Shown piece by piece: positions 44,436 through 53,392 of a stretch of DNA of 53,551 bases; within the stretch, counting starts at the first letter, position 1; every line of letters begins with the position of its first letter. A model generated the notes under the pieces. That model was given only the letters and a program-made list of their open reading frames with translations, ran no database searches and was not told the origin of the DNA. Source of the stretch: Acidobacteriota bacterium (GTDB taxonomy: Bacteria; Acidobacteriota; Terriglobia; Bryobacterales; Bryobacteraceae); the NCBI GenBank assembly GCA_025350695.1, contig JANXXI010000069.1, forward strand, positions 1-53,551, in the 5' to 3' direction. The translations under genes and the position numbers were made by a program.

Positions 44436-45197
44436 CTAATTTTTACGATTCTTGTTCATGTAAACTTGGAACTTTTTCCGGGCCCTATCCAATTTCCATT
44501 GCTTGTAGCTCTGTTGCGCTTTTTCTAGGAGCCCAGGTTCGCGGCGGCCGAATCGAGATGCCGGTTTCCCCAGTTGGCTTTTTAAAAAGATAAACCCCCA
44601 AAGTGCCCCACCAAGGTGCGCGAAGTGACTGATGCCCCCCCCGGTATCGGTGATCGTTAACAAGAAGGTGACTCCGCCAATGATTAACCCCATGTACTTT
44701 GCCTTAATGGGAAACAGGAAATTGAAGTTGACGATGCGCTCCGGATCCATTAGAACGAAGGCAAGAATCAGCCCAAAAATTGCCCCGCTCGCGCCGATAG
44801 TGGGGGTATAGGGACGTCCCCCAGGAAGTAGATAATTCGCCAGCACCACCGTGATGCCGGCTCCGACTCCGCAAAAGAAATAGTATTTGAGAAATTTGTG
44901 GGTTCCCCACGCATACTCCAAATCAGCGCCGAAGAACCAGAGCGAGAGCATGTTGTATATGATGTGTTGAAAATTAAGATGCAGAAATAAATAAGTGACA
45001 AGCTGCCACAGTTGAAGCTCTAACACCTTCGCTGGTACTAATTTAAAAGGCTCAAAAAGCCAACCAAATCCAAAGGCGTTGGCCAAATAGAAGATTACGA
45101 ACACGGCGGTGTTGGAGATTAGCAACCACTTTACCGCCACCGGAAAATTGAATTGAGCGCTGCCGCTGGGGGCGTAGGGCCTATCAGCAAATGCCAT
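44436..45197 (-). CDS. rhomboid-family intramembrane serine protease
   Basis: The 253-residue protein has six to seven helices. Family marks are HLNFQHIIYNMLSLWFFG in helix 2, the active-site Ser in TIGASGAIFGLI (near residue 135) and the catalytic His in HFAHLGGALWGF (near residue 194). It cleaves within membrane helices of other proteins. The C-terminal cytosolic tail is long and basic. The target is unknown; it lies behind two small membrane-protein genes on the same strand. Confidence 0.9.
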   Translation of the reverse strand: MAFADRPYAPSGSAQFNFPVAVKWLLISNTAVFVIFYLANAFGFGWLFEPFKLVPAKVLELQLWQLVTYLFLHLNFQHIIYNMLSLWFFGADLEYAWGTHKFLKYYFFCGVGAGITVVLANYLLPGGRPYTPTIGASGAIFGLILAFVLMDPERIVNFNFLFPIKAKYMGLIIGGVTFLLTITDTGGGISHFAHLGGALWGFIFLKSQLGKPASRFGRREPGLLEKAQQSYKQWKLDRARKKFQVYMNKNRKN

Positions 45198-45254
45198 AAA
45201 ACTATTTCAGCATAGCTCGAAAGCTACCGGAATACCTAGGAACGATCAAATCCA

Positions 45255-45497
45255 CTAGCGCGTCCGATGCCGCAACTGGTAGGCGGAGATTTCCGACAGG
45301 GCGGAGATCAATCCCCAGGTTTGCCAATGGGCGAATGGCCCGGCGGGCACGGGAAACTCACCGGCCAATCCAAGATCGGAACCCAAGCGCCAAATTGCCA
45401 AGGAACCAGAAACCACGGCGAAGGATGTCAGTAGAAAACTACCGACCCACTCTATCTCCTCTTGTCTAATCTTTGGATCCTCGAACGGTAAGGGCAC
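45255..45497 (-). CDS. small two-helix membrane protein, paralogue of the next gene
   Basis: An 80-residue protein starting at GTG (45495-45497), supported by AGGAG eight bases upstream. Two helices are likely (about residues 18-37 and 52-70). The stretch IWRLGSDLGLAGEFPVPAGP followed by FAHWQTWG matches the neighbouring protein at 45560-45856. Function not recognised. Confidence 0.65.
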   Translation of the reverse strand: MPLPFEDPKIRQEEIEWVGSFLLTSFAVVSGSLAIWRLGSDLGLAGEFPVPAGPFAHWQTWGLISALSEISAYQLRHRTR

Positions 45498-45559
45498 GAT
45501 GCAAACTCCTACCCTATGTGATGCTGTTTGGTTCGTTCGCGTTTCGAGTTGAACAGAAA

Positions 45560-45856
45560 TTATTCTTCAGCGGGAGATTCAGTAGATTCAGAACCACCAT
45601 AACGGTTCAAGGCAAAAGCGGCGGCTTCAATGGCGATTGCCAGAAACAACCAGACCTGCCAGTGGGAAAAAATACCGCTCGCGATGGCGAAGCCTTGGGC
45701 AATGCTAAGGTCGGCTGCAAGGCGCCAACAGGCCAGAACGAAGGCAAGCAGAGCGCCCGGCGTGAGGAATGCAGCCGCGATCAGCGCGAGTTTTTTGTTC
45801 TTGCCCCGTGCTTTGCGGATCTTAGATCCATGACCGAGGAAAAGGCGCACCCTCAT
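45560..45856 (-). CDS. small two-helix membrane protein, paralogue of the preceding gene
   Basis: A 98-residue protein with a basic N-terminus (KIRKARGKNKK), two helices and CWRLAADLSIAQGFAIASGI followed by FSHWQVWLF, which aligns with the 80-residue protein downstream. The pair lies in tandem, 62 bases apart, on the same strand as the rhomboid gene. No family is recognised. The ATG is divergent from the dehydrogenase gene at 45964. Confidence 0.65.
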   Translation of the reverse strand: MRVRLFLGHGSKIRKARGKNKKLALIAAAFLTPGALLAFVLACWRLAADLSIAQGFAIASGIFSHWQVWLFLAIAIEAAAFALNRYGGSESTESPAEE

Positions 45857-45963
45857 AATTCTTCGTTGAAGAGATTACAGTCTACCAGCATTTGAGTTAC
45901 ATTGTCTTGAGGTAGAGAATTGCTGTTCGTGAAAGAAATACTAGAAAGGAAACTGCCGTTGAT

Positions 45964-47106
45964 ATGCGCAAATTGAATACCGCCATTATTGGCACCGGAT
46001 TCATGGGCCGAGTCCATACAGAGGGAGTCCGCCGGTTGGGGAACGTGGAAGTGGTTGCCGTGGCGGGGAGCTCGGATGCTTCCGCCAAGAAGTTTGCCGA
46101 CTCGATTGGAATCGCCAAATCGACCGGAGATTACAGGACATTGCTGGACGATCCGAATTTGGACGCTGTTCACATTCTGACTCCAAATGCGCTGCACTAC
46201 TCGATGTCAATGGCGGCTATGAAAGCTGGGAAGGCTGTGCTGTGCGAGAAGCCGTTAACCATGAGCGCGGCCGAAGCCAAGGAGATGGTGAAGTTGGCGG
46301 AAAAGAAGAAACTGCCCAACGCGGTTTGCCATAATTTGCGCTACTACCCAGTTGTTCAACATGTGCGGCAGATGATTCTGGCCGGCGAGTTGGGAGCGAT
46401 CCTTCATACCCAGGGAACATACTCCCAAGACTGGTTGCTTTACGACACCGACTACAACTGGCGCATCGAGTCAAAAGCAAACGGGGCTTTGCGGGCGATG
46501 GGCGATATTGGCTCTCATTGGATGGATATGGTGCAACACTTGACTGGGCTGCCCATCACCTCGGTGTGCGCGGATTTGGCGACGTTCCACAAGACCCGGA
46601 AGAAGCCGAAGATGGCCATACAAACCTTTGCCGGCAAGAAGTTGAAATCATCGGATTACGAAGAAGTTCCAATTACGACCGACGACTATGGCGCCGTGCT
46701 GCTGCAATTGGGTGATTCGGCGAAGGGCTGTTTTACGGTTAGCCAAGTCGCGGCGGGGAACAAGAATCGGTTTACGTTCGAGATTTACGGGACGAAGATG
46801 GGCGTGCAATGGAATCAGGAGAAACCCGACGAGTTGTGGATCGGCCGGCGGAACGAACCCAATATGGTTCTGGTGAAAGATCCATCGTTGCTGAAAGGTG
46901 CGGCCGCCGGATTTGCCGATTTGCCAGGGGGCCACAGTGAGGGGTACGACGATAGCCATAAGCAGCTCTACAAGAGGTTTTACGCCCACGTGGCGAATCC
47001 GAAGGCGCCGGTGGAATATCCTACGTTTGCCGACGGCCTTCGTGGGATGATTTTGCTTGAAAAGGTGTTGGAGAGCTCGAAGAAGCGTGGCTGGGTCAAC
47101 GTTTAG
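45964..47106 (+). CDS. Gfo/Idh/MocA-family NAD(P)-dependent oxidoreductase
   Basis: The 380-residue enzyme has an N-terminal Rossmann fold with TAIIGTGFMGRVHTEGVRRL and the family signature CEKPLTMSAAEAKEM near residue 95. HNLRYYPVVQHVR and GDIGSHWMDMVQHL supply the usual Lys-Asp-His catalytic region in the second domain. These enzymes oxidise or reduce sugars, inositols and related compounds; the substrate is not deducible. The stop codon lies inside the first copy of a triplicated 12-base repeat. Confidence 0.88.
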   Translation: MRKLNTAIIGTGFMGRVHTEGVRRLGNVEVVAVAGSSDASAKKFADSIGIAKSTGDYRTLLDDPNLDAVHILTPNALHYSMSMAAMKAGKAVLCEKPLTMSAAEAKEMVKLAEKKKLPNAVCHNLRYYPVVQHVRQMILAGELGAILHTQGTYSQDWLLYDTDYNWRIESKANGALRAMGDIGSHWMDMVQHLTGLPITSVCADLATFHKTRKKPKMAIQTFAGKKLKSSDYEEVPITTDDYGAVLLQLGDSAKGCFTVSQVAAGNKNRFTFEIYGTKMGVQWNQEKPDELWIGRRNEPNMVLVKDPSLLKGAAAGFADLPGGHSEGYDDSHKQLYKRFYAHVANPKAPVEYPTFADGLRGMILLEKVLESSKKRGWVNV

Positions 47107-47135
47107 TAAAACGTTTCGTAAAAACGTTTAGTAAA
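47099..47135 (+). repeat. three tandem copies of ACGTTTMGTAAA over a stop codon
   Basis: ACGTTTAGTAAA occurs at 47099-47110, ACGTTTCGTAAA at 47111-47122 and ACGTTTAGTAAA at 47124-47135, with one extra A between the second and third. The first copy contains the TAG of the dehydrogenase gene. A local duplication is the simplest origin; extra in-frame stops or a binding site are possible effects. Confidence 0.85.
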
Positions 47136-47141
47136 TAAGTG

Positions 47142-47175
47142 AGGGAGCGCGGGATAGTCTTGCGCTCCCTTTGCT
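47142..47175 (+). terminator. hairpin after the dehydrogenase gene
   Basis: A 9-bp stem AGGGAGCGC/GCGCTCCCT encloses an 11-base loop and is followed by TTGCT, so the T-run is weak. It ends 17 bases before the next start codon and probably limits read-through. Confidence 0.55.
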
Positions 47176-47186
47176 AGAATTCAGAA

Positions 47187-47606
47187 GTGTCCCGAATTAT
47201 TCTTGCCCTTACCTTTGCTGGCGTCATAGCCTTGTCCGGCTGCCAGAAATCCAATCAAAACCCTGAAGCCGTTAAGCAAGCCATCATTGAGCATCTGTCT
47301 AAACGGACCGATAACATGCTGTCGGCGATGGACATTGACGTAAAGAACGTTAGCTTTCGCGCGGACGGAGCCGACGCGGCTGTAAGTTTCCGGCCCAAAG
47401 GGTCTAAAGAGGGCGGCCTGGACATGAACTACGAGCTGGAATTGAAGGGCGGCAAATGGACAGTAAAGCCGAAGCCCGCAGCAGTGCAAGGCGATCCTCA
47501 TGGCGGCTCCATGCCGCAAGGCGGCGCTCCTGCAATTGAAGGCGGGGCTGCTATGCCGCCTGGGCATCCTCCTCTACCGAATCAGCCGGTACATCCGAAA
47601 AACTAG
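47187..47606 (+). CDS. small lipoprotein, unknown function
   Basis: The 139-residue protein starts at GTG and has a signal sequence ending in the lipobox LSGC (Cys19). A compact domain of about 70 residues follows (EAVKQAIIEHLSKRTDNM, VKNVSFRADGADAAVSF, DMNYELELKGGKW). The last third is a low-complexity tail of Pro, Gly and Ala. No family is recognised. It is close to the flavoprotein gene downstream and may share its transcript. Confidence 0.7.
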   Translation: MSRIILALTFAGVIALSGCQKSNQNPEAVKQAIIEHLSKRTDNMLSAMDIDVKNVSFRADGADAAVSFRPKGSKEGGLDMNYELELKGGKWTVKPKPAAVQGDPHGGSMPQGGAPAIEGGAAMPPGHPPLPNQPVHPKN

Positions 47607-47667
47607 ATGGCTCATTCATGAAGCAGCGTTCAATGGTTGGAGCGTCAGACCAGGGGGGCCTCCGTTC

Positions 47668-48849
47668 ATGAAGCGGGTCGTTGTCATCGGTGGCGGACCG
47701 GCTGGATCAATGGCTGCTGCAAGGTTGGCCGAATCGGGACTTTCCGTTTCTCTATTTGATGAAAAACTGGCTTGGGAAAAACCTTGTGGCGGTGGGATCA
47801 CTTACAAGGCTTATTCGCAGTATCCCTTTCTGCGTGACAACGCCGTTCCCAAGCAAGAAGTATCCAATACATGGCTGCATTCGCCGAAAGTAGGCGGAGT
47901 GCGCGTGAATCTGAATCAACCTATCTTGATTTATTCACGAAAAGCTTTAAATGGTCTGATGCTGGAAAGGGCCGAGAAGGCCGGTGCGCAGATTGAACAG
48001 GAACGCATCACCGGGATCGAACGGCAGGAAGCGGGCTGGACCATTCGAACCAAACGCGGTTTGCTTGCGGCGGATTATGTTGTGGCCGCCACGGGAGCCA
48101 GGAACAATCTACCGGGCATGGGGACAGCGTTCAAACCCATGGATACGATGACGGCGCTAGGCTATTACGTTCCCTCCGAACGGCGTGACATCGACATTCA
48201 ATTTTTCGAGAGTTTTGAAGGCTACATTTGGGTATTTCCAAGACCGGGTCATTTGTCGGTAGGCATTTGCGGAAAGGGTGTATCGGCTCAGGCTTTACGG
48301 ACCCGCCTGGAAGAATACATGCGCCTGCATGATATTCCCTCAAAAGACGCCACTTTTTACGGGCACATGCTGCCATCGCTTGACCATGATTCCTGGCGAA
48401 ACAATCGCGTTGCCGGGGACCGGTGGATGGCGGTGGGTGACGCCGCCGGGTTCGTGGATCCGATCACTGGTGAAGGCATCTACTATGCCATTCGCTCTGG
48501 CGATTTGGCTGGTCAATTGATTGGAAGTGACCTGAACGCGCCGGACAAGCATCCGCAACTTTATGCCGAAACGTTGCGTGTCGACTTTACCGATGACTTG
48601 GCGTTTGCCGCCACGATTGCTAAACGCGTTTATCTTGGCAGCTTTCTGTTCGGGGCAAATCATGCGCGCATGGTGCAGTTCCTGCGGCGCAGCCCGACCT
48701 TTTCAGCCACGATGCAGGAAGTGTTTGCCGGTACGATCACTTATTTTGATTTCCGCAGGAAGTTGCTGGCTAACATCAACAGCTCACTTGGGGAAATCGC
48801 GACGAATTATCTACTGGGGCGGCCCTCGGCGGAATCAGTTAGAACATGA
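47668..48849 (+). CDS. FAD-dependent oxidoreductase, geranylgeranyl-reductase-like
   Basis: The 393-residue flavoprotein begins [20 protein letters not shown], a dinucleotide-binding motif. It shows the family substrate-side signature [12 protein letters not shown] (near residue 36) and the second FAD motif [20 protein letters not shown]. Geranylgeranyl-reductase-like enzymes saturate isoprenoid chains or oxidise other lipids, and related flavoproteins are halogenases. The frame is open upstream to 47500 through the lipoprotein gene; ATG 47668 is chosen because the Rossmann motif starts there. The stop overlaps the hemL start as ATGA. Confidence 0.87.
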   Translation: MKRVVVIGGGPAGSMAAARLAESGLSVSLFDEKLAWEKPCGGGITYKAYSQYPFLRDNAVPKQEVSNTWLHSPKVGGVRVNLNQPILIYSRKALNGLMLERAEKAGAQIEQERITGIERQEAGWTIRTKRGLLAADYVVAATGARNNLPGMGTAFKPMDTMTALGYYVPSERRDIDIQFFESFEGYIWVFPRPGHLSVGICGKGVSAQALRTRLEEYMRLHDIPSKDATFYGHMLPSLDHDSWRNNRVAGDRWMAVGDAAGFVDPITGEGIYYAIRSGDLAGQLIGSDLNAPDKHPQLYAETLRVDFTDDLAFAATIAKRVYLGSFLFGANHARMVQFLRRSPTFSATMQEVFAGTITYFDFRRKLLANINSSLGEIATNYLLGRPSAESVRT

Positions 48850-50111
48850 ACCTTGAAAAATCTAAAATACTCCTTGCTCGCGCCTCGAAGTTAATTCCTG
48901 GCGGCGTGAATTCTCCGGTCCGTGCGTTTCGTAGCGTTGGCGGAACTCCGCCGTTCATTGCGCGTGCCAATGGGTCCTCGCTATATGACGTGGACGGGAA
49001 TGAATACATTGATTTCGTGGGGTCGTGGGGCCCGATGTTGTTAGGGCATCGGCCGCCTGAGGTAATTGCGGCGGTGACTGAGGCTCTGGAATCGGGGACG
49101 AGTTTCGGTGCGCCCACGGAGCGTGAAATCTTTTTGGCCGAAGAGATTCAAGCGGCTGTGCCATCAATGGAGATGATGCGCCTTGTGAACTCAGGCACTG
49201 AGGCTACGATGTCGGCTATTCGCGTGGCCCGCGGATTTACCGGTCGCGACCTGACGATTAAGTTTGAGGGTTGCTATCACGGTCACGTAGACTCTTTATT
49301 GGTGAAGGCCGGGAGCGGACTGGCCACTTTGGGGACCCCCGATTCCGCTGGTGTCCCGAAGGCGTTTGCGGACACGACTTTGTCGCTTCCTTACAATTCG
49401 TTTGAGGCCGTGGAGACGGCGTTTGCTGAGCACGGGTCGGAGATCGCTTCCATCATTCTGGAGCCTGTTGTGGGGAATATGGGTTGCGTGCTCCCGGCAG
49501 CCGGGTGGCTTGAAATGCTGCGGGCGATTACGGTCAAGCATGGAGCGCTGCTAATTTTCGATGAAGTAATGACCGGTTTCCGCGTGGCCCATGGCGGCGC
49601 TCAGCAACTGTTCAACATTAAGCCGGACTTGAGCACGTTTGGCAAGATCATCGGCGGAGGATTGCCGATTGGCGCCTATGGCGGCCGGGCGGATGTGATG
49701 TCGTCGGTGGCTCCCATTGGTAAGGTTTATCAGGCTGGGACACTTTCCGGAAATCCGGTGGCGGTTAGCGCCGGTACTGCGATGCTGCGTTATCTGCGAG
49801 CTCATAAAGGGGCAGTGTATGGAAGGCTAGAGACTCTGGCGGCGCGATTGACCGCCAATCCTCCGGCGGGTGTGACGGTGAACCGGGTTGGGTCAATGTT
49901 CACAACTTTCTTTGTTGACGGGCCGGTGACTAGTTGGGATTCCGCGAAGGGTGCCGATACGCAGCGGTTTGCGAAGTACTTTCACCATATGCTTGAGCGC
50001 GGGATCTATATGGCTCCTTCTCAGTTTGAGGCTGGATTTGTTTCCACGGCGCATACGGAGGAGCAGATTGACAAGGTGCGGGCGGCAGTTGCGGAGTTTT
50101 TTGCGAAGTAG
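48846..50111 (+). CDS. hemL: glutamate-1-semialdehyde 2,1-aminomutase
   Basis: HemL converts glutamate-1-semialdehyde into 5-aminolevulinate, the first tetrapyrrole intermediate of the C5 pathway, using pyridoxal phosphate. The 421-residue enzyme has [42 protein letters not shown] and the cofactor-binding lysine in [18 protein letters not shown] (Lys near residue 267). Length and motif order are normal. It overlaps the preceding flavoprotein gene. The 292 bases after it hold no gene, only a small palindrome (50281-50294). Confidence 0.96.
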   Translation: MNLEKSKILLARASKLIPGGVNSPVRAFRSVGGTPPFIARANGSSLYDVDGNEYIDFVGSWGPMLLGHRPPEVIAAVTEALESGTSFGAPTEREIFLAEEIQAAVPSMEMMRLVNSGTEATMSAIRVARGFTGRDLTIKFEGCYHGHVDSLLVKAGSGLATLGTPDSAGVPKAFADTTLSLPYNSFEAVETAFAEHGSEIASIILEPVVGNMGCVLPAAGWLEMLRAITVKHGALLIFDEVMTGFRVAHGGAQQLFNIKPDLSTFGKIIGGGLPIGAYGGRADVMSSVAPIGKVYQAGTLSGNPVAVSAGTAMLRYLRAHKGAVYGRLETLAARLTANPPAGVTVNRVGSMFTTFFVDGPVTSWDSAKGADTQRFAKYFHHMLERGIYMAPSQFEAGFVSTAHTEEQIDKVRAAVAEFFAK

Positions 50112-50280
50112 TATTTTGTCTACTAGTATTTGAGCCTTGCTTGGATAGGAATGACTATAGCTCTATCGGATGATTAGTCCGGCACAACATGGCAGCTACG
50201 GGGATAGCGTTGGGCCTGTGGCGATGCCGAAGACGCCATCACCTGACAATTCAAACGAGCGTGAATTGCACCACCGCATC

Positions 50281-50294
50281 GGCTGAAATCAGCC
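50281..50294. promoter_or_regulatory. palindrome over a possible -10 box
   Basis: GGCTGAAATCAGCC has perfect 6-bp arms around AA. CATAAT (50294-50299) overlaps its end and could serve as a -10 for the secreted-protein gene at 50404. No good -35 is seen; the assignment is weak. Confidence 0.25.
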
Positions 50295-50403
50295 ATAATG
50301 ATTTATTACTATTTCTAGTGAACCTTTTTTGCTGCCGGGAGAGTCTATCTGAGCAGAGGGCGAATGAAGTAAAAAAGCCTTCAGCAGAAAGAGGAGAACG
50401 ACA

Positions 50404-50856
50404 ATGAAATACACCAAGATGATTGCAATCAATGCTCTTGCGGTAGCGCTGGGTGGAGGCTCTCTCCTGGCTGCCGATGGATTCTTCGGACACGACTATC
50501 GGGTTGATGTCCGGATTGGTAACTATGATCAAGACCGCAGCCGAGACCGGTTCTGGCGGCAGAAGGAAGACCTGCGGCGCGATGAGGCGAAGGCCGAAGC
50601 GTTGCGGTTCGAGATTGCCAGAGATCGGGAACGAATCCGCCATCACCTGTGGGAAGGTCGCAGGTTTGAGGCTTCGAGGGACGCTCGTGAACTGGAACGG
50701 GATGAGCATGCATATCGGGAATTAATGGCGCACATTGCCCGCGACAGAGCCCGGTTGTTTGGCGATGACAGGGAGTATCGTGGTGATTACCGCGGAGGGT
50801 ATCCCCCGGTGAGCGCGCCTCCTGCATATCCGCCCGACTATGGCTACAGGCGCTAA
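50404..50856 (+). CDS. small exported charged protein, unknown function
   Basis: The 150-residue protein has a signal peptide (MKYTKMIAINALAVALGGG to LLAAD) and a mature part dominated by Arg, Asp, Glu and His. Residues about 50-120 should form a long charged helix or coiled coil (QKEDLRRDEAKAEALRFEIA and onward). The end is a Tyr/Pro/Gly-rich tail. AGAGGAG lies nine bases before the ATG. Similar secreted YXXD-rich proteins of unknown role are common in soil bacteria. A bidirectional terminator follows. Confidence 0.75.
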   Translation: MKYTKMIAINALAVALGGGSLLAADGFFGHDYRVDVRIGNYDQDRSRDRFWRQKEDLRRDEAKAEALRFEIARDRERIRHHLWEGRRFEASRDARELERDEHAYRELMAHIARDRARLFGDDREYRGDYRGGYPPVSAPPAYPPDYGYRR

Positions 50857-50873
50857 TGATCTAGGACGAGGTT

Positions 50874-50905
50874 GAAAAAGGGGCCCGGTGAAAGCCGGGC
50901 CCCTT
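50874..50905. terminator. bidirectional rho-independent terminator
   Basis: An 11-bp perfect stem AAGGGGCCCGG/CCGGGCCCCTT with a six-base loop (TGAAAG) ends both converging transcripts. On the minus strand the stem is followed by CTTTTTC-type T residues, so it best serves the molybdoenzyme operon. On the plus strand the tail is only TTCTG. Confidence 0.8.
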
Positions 50906-51034
50906 CTGCGTAGTTCAGAACCTGAACAGGCGTACCTGCATGGTGTCTCCAAACCAAACAGGCGGCAACATGTTTGGACTCGGACAGTGGAATCTGCGAA
51001 AGCCGCCCGAGCCAGTCTTTGGCCGCAACCTATT

Positions 51035-51793
51035 TCAGATTCCCGCATACCATGCATAACCACCTTCCGGCGACGAGGCGCCTAGCCCTTTACCGAAGCC
51101 TTTCACGCTATCGGTGACCGTCATGTGGGTGATATATTTCAAACTCTTGTAGCCGAGTTGTCGAGGAACGCGTAGACGAAGCGGACCGCCGTTACCCGCA
51201 GGAAGATTTCCGCCATTCATCCCATAGGTTATGAGCGTTTGCGGGTGCAATGCATCCTCCATATCGACGCTGCCCCACCAACGGCGTTGTATCGTGAGAA
51301 AGACGACATACTTAGCCTGCGGGAGGATCCCCACCAGGTTCAAGACGTGAGAGAGAGGAACTCCTGTCCACTCCGCAATAAAAGACCAACCCTCTTCACA
51401 TGCCAAGTGAGTGATCTGCGTGCTTGAGGGGTAGCTCTTGAGTTCTCTAACCGAGAAGGATGCGGGGCGAGCGACCATACCATCGACGGTGAGCCGCCAA
51501 TCAGCGAACCCGCCCGCTTGCAGGCGCGTGAAGACCTCGTCTTTGGGGGGCTTGCCGTTTACGTACGCAGGATTCGAAATTTGGGAACGTGGGAATTCGC
51601 GAGCCAATGAGTTGTGAGTTAGCAGCCGGTGCGCGGCGTAGGTTAGCGTTTGACCGGGGCCGTATATGCCGCCGTGATCTGGCGGGATTAACCCATACTG
51701 GTCCGCTAGTTTAGCCGCCACTGCAATACCGGACGCGCCGGCTGTTGCAGCTAGCCCAGCAGTGATGAGTTTACGGCGCGAGGGGTTGCTCAT
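51035..51793 (-). CDS. Tat-exported molybdopterin oxidoreductase, sulfite-oxidase/MsrP fold
   Basis: The 252-residue enzyme begins with a twin-arginine signal (SRRKLITAGLAATAGASG). The catalytic region has the Mo-ligand cysteine in THLACEEGWSFIAEWTG (near residue 130) and MNGGNLPAGNGGPLRLRVPR for cofactor contacts. This fold serves methionine-sulfoxide reductases (MsrP) and other sulfite-oxidase relatives. It pairs with the four-helix cytochrome b upstream, with an ATGA overlap. The substrate is not known. Confidence 0.85.
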   Translation of the reverse strand: MSNPSRRKLITAGLAATAGASGIAVAAKLADQYGLIPPDHGGIYGPGQTLTYAAHRLLTHNSLAREFPRSQISNPAYVNGKPPKDEVFTRLQAGGFADWRLTVDGMVARPASFSVRELKSYPSSTQITHLACEEGWSFIAEWTGVPLSHVLNLVGILPQAKYVVFLTIQRRWWGSVDMEDALHPQTLITYGMNGGNLPAGNGGPLRLRVPRQLGYKSLKYITHMTVTDSVKGFGKGLGASSPEGGYAWYAGI

Positions 51794-52551
51794 GATTGCT
51801 CCTTAAGTGCATCGACGCGGCCCGTGATCATGGCTCGCATGCGGCTTTTGAAGCCGGCTAGACAAACCATCAAGATATGAACCAGAAGGAAGAGTACGAG
51901 AAACAGGGTGACGAAGAAATGAATGGTCCGTGCGGATTGTTGGCCGCCGAATACATTGACGGCGGCGGGAAACGCGGAGGTGAAGGCGGGAGACATTGCC
52001 AAGCCCGTCCAGATGATCAAGGGGAACAAAACGAAGATCACCAACAGGTAAGTAAGCCGTTGCAATATGTTATACGACCACGCTTCTGCCGCACTCGGCG
52101 GTTTGAAGCGCAGATGATTCCCGATCTCACGCCAGAGCACCCGTCTTGAAAGATCAGATTTAGCCGGGAGCAAGGTTTTCCGGAAATGCCCGGCATACAG
52201 GCCAGAGACCACGTAAAGGAAGCCGGTGAATACCATCAGCCAGCCCGCTTGAAAATGGAGACTTCGGCTCCAGCCGTTCTGGTCCGGTAGCACGAAGCTG
52301 TAGCCGGTCTTTACAGCACCCCTCGATGCAGGGATCGGGATGTCGAAGAGCGAAGGCGTTAATGCGTTGCCAACTTCGCCCCAATAGAACCGCGGGTGAG
52401 AGATAAGGATTTCAATTCCGGTGACGAGTAAGGCAAAGAAGCAGAGTGTGGTGATCCAGTGCGTGACGCGGACGAGAACCGTGTGGCGGGACGCACTCGT
52501 TTGTGTTGAGACAGCAGGGGCAATACTCGGGATCCAAGCAGAATCTGCCAT
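51790..52551 (-). CDS. membrane cytochrome b (b561/thiosulfate-reductase type)
   Basis: The 253-residue protein has four helices with His ligands in VLVRVTHWITTLCFFALL, RSLHFQAGWLMVFTG, LTYLLVIFVLFPLIIW-type segments and TIHFFVTLFLVLFLLVH. It carries quinol electrons to the molybdoenzyme encoded downstream. The long loop between helices 1 and 2 is periplasmic in this family. Its ATG is 76 bases from the divergent cytochrome c gene. Confidence 0.85.
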   Translation of the reverse strand: MADSAWIPSIAPAVSTQTSASRHTVLVRVTHWITTLCFFALLVTGIEILISHPRFYWGEVGNALTPSLFDIPIPASRGAVKTGYSFVLPDQNGWSRSLHFQAGWLMVFTGFLYVVSGLYAGHFRKTLLPAKSDLSRRVLWREIGNHLRFKPPSAAEAWSYNILQRLTYLLVIFVLFPLIIWTGLAMSPAFTSAFPAAVNVFGGQQSARTIHFFVTLFLVLFLLVHILMVCLAGFKSRMRAMITGRVDALKEQS

Positions 52552-52627
52552 GCAAGGTATGTTATCAAATAATCGGCGTGAATCGGTATCTGCGATATAA
52601 TCAACCGATCATTGAGGAGGTGCGACC

Positions 52628-53392
52628 ATGCTCTGGTGGCTGCCATTATTTTTCCTGCAAGCACCGCAAATGCCCGATCTACCAAACGTCGAGAAGAACC
52701 CACTCTCCGCAGCGTCCGACATTGCTTACGGTAAAAAATTATTCGCCGGGCGGTGCGCCGGATGTCATGGTCCGTTGGGTGACGGAGGAAAAGGCGCCAA
52801 CCTCGGCGTTCCGAAACTGCAGCGCGCGGCCGACGATCGATCTCTTTATCGCGTGATCCGCTACGGCCTTGCTGAAACCGAAATGCCCGGTACCAGCCTG
52901 ACGCAAAAAGAGGTTTGGCAGGTGGCCGCCTATGTCCGTACTCTTGGGCAATTGCCGCGTGAGAAAGCGCTTGGGGATGAGGCCAATGGTAAAACCTTGG
53001 TCCGAGGCAAAGGCGGGTGTCTGCAATGCCACTCATTGGGGACCGAAGGCGGACAACTTGGGCCGCCACTGGCCGACGTGGGAGCTCGGCGTAGCGCCGC
53101 GCATCTGCGGGCTAAACTTGTAAGCCCTGGGGACAATGTTCCGGATGATTACCGTATGGTGGACCTCGCCACAAGCGGCGGCAAGAAGATTAAGGGCATT
53201 CGGTTAAACGAAGATAGTTATACGATCCAGGTCCGCGATGCCGCCAACAAATTCTACTCGTTCGAAAAGAAAGACCTGACTGAATTGAAAGTCGAAAAAC
53301 GCACCATGATGCCCTCGTATCGTACCCGGCTTCGCCCGAACGAACTGGACGACGTGGTCGCCTATCTTTCCGGCTTAAGAGGTGAACAATGA
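52628..53392 (+). CDS. exported diheme cytochrome c
   Basis: The 254-residue protein has a short signal (MLWWLPLFFLQ), then two cytochrome c domains with CAGCH (near residue 42) and CLQCH (near residue 139). Methionine-containing segments ETEMPGTSL and KRTMMPSYRTRL provide the sixth ligands. The C-terminal domain carries DSYTIQVRDAANKFYSFEKK, a fold common in Acidobacteria and Planctomycetes proteins. The ATG has GAGGAGG eight bases upstream and a TATAAT at 52596-52601. It overlaps a PQQ dehydrogenase gene by four bases and is its likely electron acceptor. Confidence 0.9.
   Translation: MLWWLPLFFLQAPQMPDLPNVEKNPLSAASDIAYGKKLFAGRCAGCHGPLGDGGKGANLGVPKLQRAADDRSLYRVIRYGLAETEMPGTSLTQKEVWQVAAYVRTLGQLPREKALGDEANGKTLVRGKGGCLQCHSLGTEGGQLGPPLADVGARRSAAHLRAKLVSPGDNVPDDYRMVDLATSGGKKIKGIRLNEDSYTIQVRDAANKFYSFEKKDLTELKVEKRTMMPSYRTRLRPNELDDVVAYLSGLRGEQ

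Noticed and set aside
47099-47135. Possible CRISPR array
   Set aside because: Units are 12 bases with no spacers; no cas genes in the window.
47500-47667. Early start of the flavoprotein at 47500
   Set aside because: The added residues run through the lipoprotein gene in another frame and precede the Rossmann motif by 56 residues.
52359-53069. 236-residue minus-strand open frame across the divergent promoter region
   Set aside because: It overlaps the cytochrome c and cytochrome b genes and shows no domain.
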